Source: Spirochaetaceae bacterium
Lineage (GTDB): Bacteria; Spirochaetota; Spirochaetia; DSM-27196; SKKC01
Length of the DNA stretch: 10,324 bases
Direction of reading: 5' to 3'
NCBI GenBank assembly: GCA_003554375.1
Contig: PWGF01000265.1
Location: 1 to 10,324, forward strand
A program made the translations under genes and the position numbers. Below are positions 1-5,574 of this stretch, piece by piece. Below the pieces are notes generated by a model. The model was given only the letters and a program-made list of their open reading frames with translations, did not search any database and was not told where the DNA came from. The first letter of the stretch is position 1, and each line of letters begins with the position of its first letter.

Positions 1-1
1 A

Positions 2-145
2 CTCACGCGCGAACTCATGTCGTTAGAGCGGAGTCGTCACCAAGAGAAGATCGATAACCTCAACCGCGAGCTCGATGAAGTAGAACGGCGACACGAGCGA
101 GTTTCAATTCGCGCGCCCGCGCGGGGCGCGACTCCGTTAGTATAA
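2..145 (+). pseudogene. 3' end of an unidentified coiled-coil-like frame that runs into the CRISPR repeat
   Basis: One frame is open from the window edge to a TAA at 143-145, giving 47 codons. The first 33 are rich in Glu, Arg and Leu. I17, L20, L24, V27 and V34 fall in heptad spacing, as in a coiled coil. The repeat begins exactly on a codon boundary (base 101), and the frame then reads VSIRAPARGAT, the familiar translation of type I-C repeats, before stopping in the leader. An in-frame ATG lies at 17, but the real start is probably outside the window. I do not recognise the family. I infer that this is the end of a neighbouring gene truncated by loss of the CRISPR array. It could also be a chance open frame, since it is short. 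Confidence 0.35.
101..132 (-). CRISPR. Single type I-C CRISPR repeat, no second repeat visible
   Basis: On the minus strand this 32-base unit starts GTCGCGCCCC and ends GAATTGAAAC, the usual form of type I-C repeats. Repeat bases 3-9 (CGCGCCC) pair with 15-21 (GGGCGCG) around a 5-base loop. Cleavage at the foot of that stem would leave an 11-base tag, CGAATTGAAAC, which fits known Cas5c processing. Orientation and place, just past cas2 and its leader, are canonical. A next repeat would be expected near 33-66 on the plus strand; that stretch shows no resemblance, nor does the rest of 1-100. The array is therefore reduced to one repeat, as far as this window shows. Confidence 0.88.
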
Positions 146-310
146 GTCATTCGGACGTAGCACGATAAGTGAACAATTCCGGGAACCGATGACTTGGTGC
201 GAGGAGACACACGGTGTTCGTCGACTGGACATCCTAACTACCCATCATACATGACTTTGCGGGACCATAGACTAATTGGAGATTCTGTGACCATAAGGTT
301 CGCACCAACC
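133..310 (-). promoter_or_regulatory. CRISPR leader between cas2 and the repeat
   Basis: These 178 bases separate the cas2 stop from the first repeat and hold no convincing gene. Position and orientation make this the leader, which in type I-C systems carries the array promoter and the signals that direct Cas1-Cas2 to the first repeat. A -10-like TATACT lies on the minus strand at 144-139, with a weak TTATCG 18 bases upstream. Transcription from it would begin near the leader-repeat junction. A short inverted repeat GGTT/AACC sits at 297-310, right after the cas2 stop; it has no T tract, so it does not look like a terminator. The promoter reading is tentative. Confidence 0.55.
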
Positions 311-601
311 CTACAGAATCAGCGGCTCATCCAACTCTATCGACGGTTTCGCTCCGTGATGCTCCCGATTTCGTTTCCAGTTGTTTCCCAGGAAGTAGAA
401 TCGGAGGCTGTCTTGGTCTTCGTCGAATATCTGGAGTAACCTGCTCTTGAGTTTTTCCCACTGGGTGGAATCTACCTCGCATTCGAACACCGAATTCTGG
501 ACCCGTTGACCGAAATTGAGACATTGCCGCGCCACGCGGCGGAGCCTGCGTCTTCCCGCCGTGTCCGTAGTTGCCACGTCATAACTTACTACGACCATCA
601 T
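311..601 (-). CDS. cas2: CRISPR-associated endonuclease Cas2 (type I-C)
   Basis: This 96-residue protein is the structural partner of Cas1 in the spacer-integration complex. It opens with the Cas2 ferredoxin-like strand MMVVVSYDV, with the conserved Asp at residue 8, and contains the typical RVQNSVFEC segment at about 33-41. Length is normal for type I-C Cas2. The start is the first of two adjacent ATG codons (601 and 598). GAGGT lies 6 bases before the first, inside the end of cas1. Cas2 begins 4 bases after the cas1 stop, so the two are almost certainly co-translated. It is the last cas gene and is followed by the leader. No defect is visible. Confidence 0.97.
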   Translation of the reverse strand: MMVVVSYDVATTDTAGRRRLRRVARQCLNFGQRVQNSVFECEVDSTQWEKLKSRLLQIFDEDQDSLRFYFLGNNWKRNREHHGAKPSIELDEPLIL

Positions 602-605
602 TGTT

Positions 606-1634
606 TTACCTCACAAGTAACGGCGGATACGCGTCTATGTCACCGCGAACAAAGCGGGCGAAAAGGAGCGCCTGCGCGAAGAACATGATTCCAAGTGACA
701 TCGACTCGTCCAGGAACGGATGTCGGAGTTCTTCCTTCTTCCGCTCTTGGTATTGGGTTAAGAGTTTCTTCCGTGACTCGGTATTCATGTAGACTGCACC
801 CGATTCATCAAAGTCGAACTCGTTTTCCCCAACCTCCTTTCGATTTATCAGATTGAGAACGACCCGGTCGGCTATCCACGGGCGGAACTCCTCCATCATA
901 TCGAGTGCCAGGCCTGGTCGGCCCGGTCGATCCCGATGGAGATACCCAACCGATGGGTCCAATCCGACTGTTTCAAGGGCGCCACGGACGTCGTTCAACA
1001 CGATGGTATACATGAATGATAACATGGCGTTCGTTCGATCCAGAGGAGGTCGACGGTTACGGCCATTGAACCGAAATGAGTCGCCATCCCGTAGTATGAA
1101 GTTATCAAAAAACGAAAAGTAAGCGTGGGCGGCCTCTCCCTCATAGCCGCGTGCTTCATCGACATCCTCAACCTTCGGAAGGACTCGCAGACAGCGATCC
1201 AAAACCTTGATGGCCTTGTCTGCGGCTTCCATCCCTTGCGGATAATAGTCGCGGACGAATCTGCGTATCTGGGTTCGGGAATTGCCGATTTTCCCCGTAA
1301 TCATCCACTTCGCGATACGACAGGTTTCCAACGCGTCATCGGCCTTGCGATACTGCTCCCGGCGCAGTAGGACATTACCCGATGTTGGTCCGTACACCCG
1401 CGCAAGAAACCGGCCTCTTTCGGTCAGAAAGCTGACCGGGACTCTGTTGTCTGCACAGTGACCGAGTAGAAACGGACTGCACAGGACATTCCCGAAGCAC
1501 ACGATGCTGGCTATATTATGCGTCGGCACACGCATGCGTTCTTCACCTTCGACGTCCACCACGATTGATTCGTGGTCCTTATGGAGGTAGGCGCCTTGGG
1601 TCATGATGAAGAGAGTGTTCAGATGTCGCTTCAT
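606..1634 (-). CDS. cas1: CRISPR-associated endonuclease Cas1 (type I-C)
   Basis: This 342-residue integrase inserts new spacers at the leader-repeat junction with Cas2. The N-terminal beta domain starts MKRHLNTLFI. The helical catalytic domain has E165 in YEGEAAHAYF, H233 in GYLHRDRPGRPGLALD and D245 in LALDMMEEFRP, which match the conserved Cas1 metal-binding residues. I chose the ATG at 1634 because the protein starts there in I-C relatives. It forms an ATGA overlap with the cas4 stop, and GAGGA lies just upstream. The frame stays open further upstream to 1721, but that part overlaps cas4 and is unlike Cas1. The gene appears intact, so the adaptation module should be functional. Confidence 0.97.
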   Translation of the reverse strand: MKRHLNTLFIMTQGAYLHKDHESIVVDVEGEERMRVPTHNIASIVCFGNVLCSPFLLGHCADNRVPVSFLTERGRFLARVYGPTSGNVLLRREQYRKADDALETCRIAKWMITGKIGNSRTQIRRFVRDYYPQGMEAADKAIKVLDRCLRVLPKVEDVDEARGYEGEAAHAYFSFFDNFILRDGDSFRFNGRNRRPPLDRTNAMLSFMYTIVLNDVRGALETVGLDPSVGYLHRDRPGRPGLALDMMEEFRPWIADRVVLNLINRKEVGENEFDFDESGAVYMNTESRKKLLTQYQERKKEELRHPFLDESMSLGIMFFAQALLFARFVRGDIDAYPPLLVR

Positions 1635-2293
1635 TGGTCCTCGCCCGAGAGCAGCTGCGAAACCTGCTTTGAGATGAACCCGGCTGCCGATCCACGTTGT
1701 TCCAGCGTCCGGGGTCGGCATATGTCAAAGAACGAGCAGGTCTCGCACTTCCGCTTCTCGTAAATCGGGGGCGGTGTAGCCCCACTTGCCAGGATCTCGT
1801 GCACGCGCCGTGCAGCTTGTGTCACGAGATTGCGAAGGCCCTGATTGAGTCCGACACGCGTCCTATGCCGCGTTTTCCCGTAGTATAATGCCGCTTCGCG
1901 AATCTCGACATTCAGCATTTCTTCCAGACATATCGCCTGAGCGCAGAGCTGAACTTCGTCGTATCGATCCTTCTTGGGGCGACCAACTTTGTACTCCACA
2001 GGAGTAACGGATTCGATCGCCTGAAACGTCCCATCGGTATACACGGTTTCGACGGCGTCCGTTCTTCCCGTGATTCCGAGAACGCGCGAAGTTATCTCAA
2101 GACCGAACGAGATCACTTTGGTACCACGAACCTCCCTCTTGCCTTCGTGCGCACGGGTGTGGAATGCATCGCCCCGTACGGTGAATTTGTTCTCGTTCCA
2201 CGACTGTTCAACGTGAATGAACGCGTACTGCCGCTCGCAGAATAGCACGTGTTGGAGGGCTGAAAGCGGCAGCAACTCATCTTCCGAGTACAT
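1631..2293 (-). CDS. cas4: CRISPR-associated exonuclease Cas4 (type I-C)
   Basis: This 220-residue RecB-like nuclease trims prespacers and, in type I-C, works with Cas1-Cas2 to select PAM-bearing spacers. The four iron-sulfur cluster cysteines are present: C19 in LFCERQYAF, and C183, C186 and C192 in KCETCSFFDIC. The RecB-type catalytic residues are D79 in GRTDAVE, and E100 and K102 in PVEYKVGRPK; Q115 and Q119 follow in the next helix. The gene starts 12 bases after the cas7c stop with no strong ribosome binding site, so translation probably depends on coupling. It ends in a 4-base ATGA overlap with cas1. Nothing suggests decay. Confidence 0.96.
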   Translation of the reverse strand: MYSEDELLPLSALQHVLFCERQYAFIHVEQSWNENKFTVRGDAFHTRAHEGKREVRGTKVISFGLEITSRVLGITGRTDAVETVYTDGTFQAIESVTPVEYKVGRPKKDRYDEVQLCAQAICLEEMLNVEIREAALYYGKTRHRTRVGLNQGLRNLVTQAARRVHEILASGATPPPIYEKRKCETCSFFDICRPRTLEQRGSAAGFISKQVSQLLSGEDQ

Positions 2294-2305
2294 TCCGGTG
2301 AACCG

Positions 2306-3196
2306 CTATAGCTTTTCCTCGAGGGAAACACCATTCGGCACGACGGACCGATCAACGGTCACCTCGTAATCATTGAACGATCGTGGGGCCGCTTCGCTAC
2401 TCCCTTTCCTTTCTACACGAACCGTGTCGAACAGCTTATGCGCCGGAGCATTACCGAGTTCGCTATCGTGTTTGAAGACGATAAGCTTGCGGGCAGCCAT
2501 CTTACCTCTTGAAGCCGAATGATCGTGGTCCAGCATGTTGATTAACGACTCCCAGAGCAGGTTCAGGTCTTCGTCGGTGAAGCCGGTTTGCTGTGCCAGT
2601 TTCGCCGAGATATAGCCTTCTGCCCGATAAAGACCGTAAGGTACAATGTGCTTGCGGCCCATTGTTCGATTATCGCCTTGCTGACTCTCCGCCTCTTTTT
2701 CCGTCGCTACGGCCATGCGCGTGATCGTGAGTTCCATTGGAAAAACGGGATCAACGCTGCGAGCAAAGTTCATCTGTACCGGACCCCGTACCTGACCGCA
2801 GTTGACATCCAGACTCATCACAGCACCGAACGTTCTGACGTCGAAGAAATTCTGGCACATCCAGTCGCGTGCCATGGTCACCTCTTCTTCGCTTCCCTTC
2901 CGTTTGCCCGATTTGCCTTGCCCGGAGTCCGCTCCGACGGCTGCATGGGCGCGTTCATGAGCCCGAATCAGCACTGCACGCTCACGCACATAGATTTCGT
3001 TCGGCGTCTTATTGCCCCGCGACAGTTCCACATAATTCCGGACTTTGCGCTTCAGGCATACGTCCGTGACAATCCCATGATTTGTCTCGGGATCAACGCG
3101 CGGCATGTTGCCGGCGTCCGGATCACCGTTGGGATTCCCGTTTTCGACGTCGAACAAATAGACGAACTCATATCGATTACTCAGTGCGTCACCCAT
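2306..3196 (-). CDS. cas7c: Cascade backbone protein Cas7c (Csd2)
   Basis: This 296-residue RAMP protein polymerises along the crRNA to form the backbone of the type I-C effector complex. The signature DVENGNPNGDPDAGNMPR starts at residue 16, followed by VTDVCLKRKVRNYV at 43-56, FFDVRTFGAV at 117-126, and GQVRGPVQMNFARSVDPV at 134-151. These are characteristic of Csd2/Cas7c. A linker of about 15 residues (roughly 90-105), rich in Gly, Lys and Glu, looks like a flexible loop. The ATG is one base after the cas8c stop. GGAGG lies 9 bases upstream, inside the end of cas8c, so strong translation is expected, as needed for a multi-copy subunit. Length is normal for the family. Confidence 0.97.
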   Translation of the reverse strand: MGDALSNRYEFVYLFDVENGNPNGDPDAGNMPRVDPETNHGIVTDVCLKRKVRNYVELSRGNKTPNEIYVRERAVLIRAHERAHAAVGADSGQGKSGKRKGSEEEVTMARDWMCQNFFDVRTFGAVMSLDVNCGQVRGPVQMNFARSVDPVFPMELTITRMAVATEKEAESQQGDNRTMGRKHIVPYGLYRAEGYISAKLAQQTGFTDEDLNLLWESLINMLDHDHSASRGKMAARKLIVFKHDSELGNAPAHKLFDTVRVERKGSSEAAPRSFNDYEVTVDRSVVPNGVSLEEKL

Positions 3197-3197
3197 T

Positions 3198-3557
3198 CTA
3201 TTCTTCCTCCCTATCTTCCTTCTTAGTGAAGAACCATTGGCGTTGGTGGTAGTAGCCGAGTGCGAACCTCCCCTGGTCCTCGAGGTTTAACTGCTTCGGC
3301 AGCTCTCCGATCTCACTCATGACTCCCTGTATGAGACTTTCATGATACGGTCGCTTATCGGCTTTCTTGATGTGACTGGCAGACAGGCGCACCAGTTGAC
3401 CGAATACACTCGCCGGCGTTGCCGACGCAGCTCCGTAATACCGATCCTTGATCGTTGCTTTGATTCCCGGATTCGCATCCTCTTGTATACGTTCCAGAAT
3501 GGCGAACAAACGACCAAGCAGATACGGTACATTCGTTGAACTCTTGTCCAGTTTCAC
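3198..3557 (-). CDS. cas11c: Probable Cascade small subunit Cas11c, translated from inside cas8c
   Basis: A GTG codon at 3557-3555, in frame with cas8c (its residue 451), is preceded by a strong ribosome binding site, TAGAGGAGGTT, 4 bases away (GGAGGT at 3567-3562). Translation from it gives a 119-residue, mainly helical protein starting VKLDKSSTNVPYLLGRLF and ending at the cas8c stop. In characterised type I-C systems the small subunit is made this way, from an in-frame start within the last 120 or so codons of cas8c. Several copies line the belly of Cascade and stabilise the non-target strand. The strong site inside a coding region, at the expected place, is direct sequence support. Actual translation is inferred. 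The gene is easily missed because it has no separate frame. Confidence 0.75.
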   Translation of the reverse strand: MKLDKSSTNVPYLLGRLFAILERIQEDANPGIKATIKDRYYGAASATPASVFGQLVRLSASHIKKADKRPYHESLIQGVMSEIGELPKQLNLEDQGRFALGYYHQRQWFFTKKEDREEE

Positions 3558-4907
3558 TGTAACCTCCTCTACCCGTTGATTCAGTCGGGTCTTTCGTGTC
3601 AGCACCGCCTTCGTCAGTGCCGCCCTCAGATACGTAATTCGTCCGTCCGAACGAATTCTGTCCAGAATCGCTGCAAGCAAGCCATTGGGATATGGTGTGT
3701 CGGTCAACATCGCACGCATCATTGCGGACGAAAGCGTAGGCGAGATACGGTCAAACTTGCCGAGCGGGGCGGTATCGCGCAACAGCTGATTTAGGCCAGG
3801 GTACTCCGGATCTCGTTCGGAACCGACGATTCGTAGATCACCAAAGTGGCGGCCGATCCTGTCAGCGATTTCCGATATGGAACTCGAATACCAGAAGCGA
3901 ATTGAGATACGTGCACTGTTTCCTGTCAGTCCGAGTACATAAAACGGCACAGTCAGCTGAAGCTCCTTCGGCTTCTTACCCAGCCGTATGGAATCAAGAG
4001 CCATCTTAACTTCCGTGGTCGGCTCATCCTCATTCATCGGGTCGGCCGTCCAGGAAAAGACATCCTCAATTACGGACGCTTCAGTTGCCCAGAACAGGAC
4101 GTCGGTATCCCCAATGCGCGTCTTTCGGCGGGAACCGTATCTAGTGATGTGATTGAGCGCCGTCGTATACTTAAAGGCCGCTTCTGCGCTTAATGGTGCG
4201 TTAAGATTCTGCTCCTTTCCATACGACTCAAAAGAGACAGCATTGAACGAGACGAGTGACGCGCCTGCCGATGGTGCGTTTCGAACGCGCTTGACCGCAG
4301 GATGCAACCTAGCAATCGACTTCCTCTCGCCGGTTACCAGACAGACGCCCTCGTAGTCACTCTGACTCGTGGTCAGATGACCGGCCCAGGTTTCCTTTGC
4401 TTTCCGGCGTAGGTGTAAGAGCTCCCGGTCGCCTTCATATCTGAAAACGACGTTCTGTCCGCACAACTCATCCCAAAAGGGAAGTTGGGGGGCATCCGCC
4501 GGTTCCCAAGTATCAAGAAACCGAAGCAGTGCCTGAAGCGCTTCGTCATCCACGCCGTCAAGAAGCTCGTGGTGCAGAGTTCTGAATGCTTCGAACTGTT
4601 CCAGCGCACGCTCGGGATTGTCTTTTCCATCTGCGCCCAAGACGTAACCAGTGTTATCCCACAAGAACTGAGGAGTGATCTTTACGGTGCGCTTCTGCAT
4701 GAGACTGGGTAGATCGATGATCCGATTCTGCTTGTTCCCCTTTTCATCCACACGTCGAATGTCCTCCGGATCCGCCACTAAGGAACCATCTTTCCCTATA
4801 TGCAGCACCCACCCGATCTGCTGGGGCGCATAGCCGAAGTCCGGAATTGTCTCATCGGGATCGTCCCTGCACCGATCGTAGTATTCCACCAACGCTTGTA
4901 GAATCAT
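3198..4907 (-). CDS. cas8c: Cascade large subunit Cas8c (Csd1)
   Basis: This 569-residue protein is the type I-C large subunit, which recognises the PAM and, with Cas11c, holds the R-loop for Cas3. The N terminus MILQALVEYYDR is typical of Csd1. Further family segments are CLVTGE at 189-194, SAGASLVSFNAVSFESYGKE at about 213-232, and DTDVLFWATE at 267-276. The C-terminal helical part (from about residue 451) corresponds to the small subunit and probably has its own start. The ATG overlaps the cas5c stop by 4 bases (ATGA) and has GGAGGT 6 bases upstream. The protein is slightly short for the family but has no break. Confidence 0.96.
   Translation of the reverse strand: MILQALVEYYDRCRDDPDETIPDFGYAPQQIGWVLHIGKDGSLVADPEDIRRVDEKGNKQNRIIDLPSLMQKRTVKITPQFLWDNTGYVLGADGKDNPERALEQFEAFRTLHHELLDGVDDEALQALLRFLDTWEPADAPQLPFWDELCGQNVVFRYEGDRELLHLRRKAKETWAGHLTTSQSDYEGVCLVTGERKSIARLHPAVKRVRNAPSAGASLVSFNAVSFESYGKEQNLNAPLSAEAAFKYTTALNHITRYGSRRKTRIGDTDVLFWATEASVIEDVFSWTADPMNEDEPTTEVKMALDSIRLGKKPKELQLTVPFYVLGLTGNSARISIRFWYSSSISEIADRIGRHFGDLRIVGSERDPEYPGLNQLLRDTAPLGKFDRISPTLSSAMMRAMLTDTPYPNGLLAAILDRIRSDGRITYLRAALTKAVLTRKTRLNQRVEEVTVKLDKSSTNVPYLLGRLFAILERIQEDANPGIKATIKDRYYGAASATPASVFGQLVRLSASHIKKADKRPYHESLIQGVMSEIGELPKQLNLEDQGRFALGYYHQRQWFFTKKEDREEE
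3561..3571 (-). promoter_or_regulatory. Internal ribosome binding site for cas11c inside cas8c
   Basis: The minus strand reads TAGAGGAGGTT, a near-perfect anti-Shine-Dalgarno match, four bases before an in-frame GTG. It encodes ordinary Cas8c residues (VEEV), so the codon choice GAG-GAG-GTT may be held by the need for this site. Confidence 0.7.
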
Positions 4908-5563
4908 CGTAGCACCTCCGAGGAACCCGGGCGTGGTACTTCAATTACCCCGTTCCTCATCACCGGACGATAGAACATGGGAGTCATCTCGTTCTCGAAG
5001 TCGATGTCGAAGAGCATGTAGCCGAGATCGTGCTCGCCGGTTAATTCGGAATCCGGTATCTCTTCCGTAACCAGCTCAAACGAGGCGGAGAACTCTCGCG
5101 TCCCAAGGTATGGCTGGTTGAAACACTGCCCGTTTTTGGCTCGCCGACGAAACATGTCTGCATGTTTCCCATGATTGCCGTCTCCAGACTGTGTCTCCTC
5201 GAAGTGTGCCTCTATAACGTAATCAACGTCCCTCAGGATTACCCCGGCGCGCTGGGCCCGGTTTTTCGCATCATCGGCGAAGATTTCTACCGGACTCGTA
5301 CCGTCGTTCATGGCGGTCTTCACTGTCCCGGTCCCGAGAATGGCATTCAGTTCGTTACGACGAACGTTTGTGAATCGAATCGGCTTCAGGACGTGAATCC
5401 GGTCGACAATCCACTCGATCTGCGGCTTCCAGTAGATCGCCTGGTAGATATTGCGCGCTGCGCTGGGTGTGATAACGTCGTAGCTGACCCGTTCAACCTT
5501 CATTTCCGGTCGGGTGAAACACGCGTGATCGCCCCAGACTCGCAGCGCAAATCCTTTGCCCAT
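4904..5563 (-). CDS. cas5c: crRNA-processing endonuclease and Cascade subunit Cas5c (Cas5d)
   Basis: This 219-residue RAMP protein takes over the Cas6 role in type I-C: it cuts pre-crRNA at the base of the repeat hairpin and stays bound to the 5' tag in Cascade. It starts MGKGFALRVWGDHACFTRPE, typical of Cas5d. K133 and H134 in HGKHADMFRRRAKNGQC match the catalytic Lys-His pair known for the family. The partner tyrosine is Y40 or Y44 in IYQAIYWKP. PYLGTREF at 151-158 is another family signature. GGAGG lies 7 bases before the ATG, within the end of cas3. The stop overlaps the cas8c start by four bases. No separate cas6 is seen, as expected for I-C. Confidence 0.97.
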   Translation of the reverse strand: MGKGFALRVWGDHACFTRPEMKVERVSYDVITPSAARNIYQAIYWKPQIEWIVDRIHVLKPIRFTNVRRNELNAILGTGTVKTAMNDGTSPVEIFADDAKNRAQRAGVILRDVDYVIEAHFEETQSGDGNHGKHADMFRRRAKNGQCFNQPYLGTREFSASFELVTEEIPDSELTGEHDLGYMLFDIDFENEMTPMFYRPVMRNGVIEVPRPGSSEVLR

Positions 5564-5574
5564 AATATGCCCTC

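Noticed and set aside
1..100. A second, degenerate CRISPR repeat in the left edge
   Set aside because: The stretch was read in both orientations for GTTTCAAT- and GCGCCC-like cores at the expected spacing, and nothing similar was found.
297..310. Inverted repeat GGTT/AACC just after cas2 as a terminator
   Set aside because: The stem is only 4 base pairs and no T run follows, so it is not a credible intrinsic terminator.
1635..1721. N-terminal extension of Cas1 by 29 residues
   Set aside because: It lies wholly inside cas4, is unlike Cas1, and the ATG at 1634 makes the standard ATGA overlap with its own ribosome binding site.
2588..3226. A 212-codon plus-strand frame opposite cas7c
   Set aside because: The minus strand carries unmistakable Cas7c motifs throughout, so this is a shadow frame.
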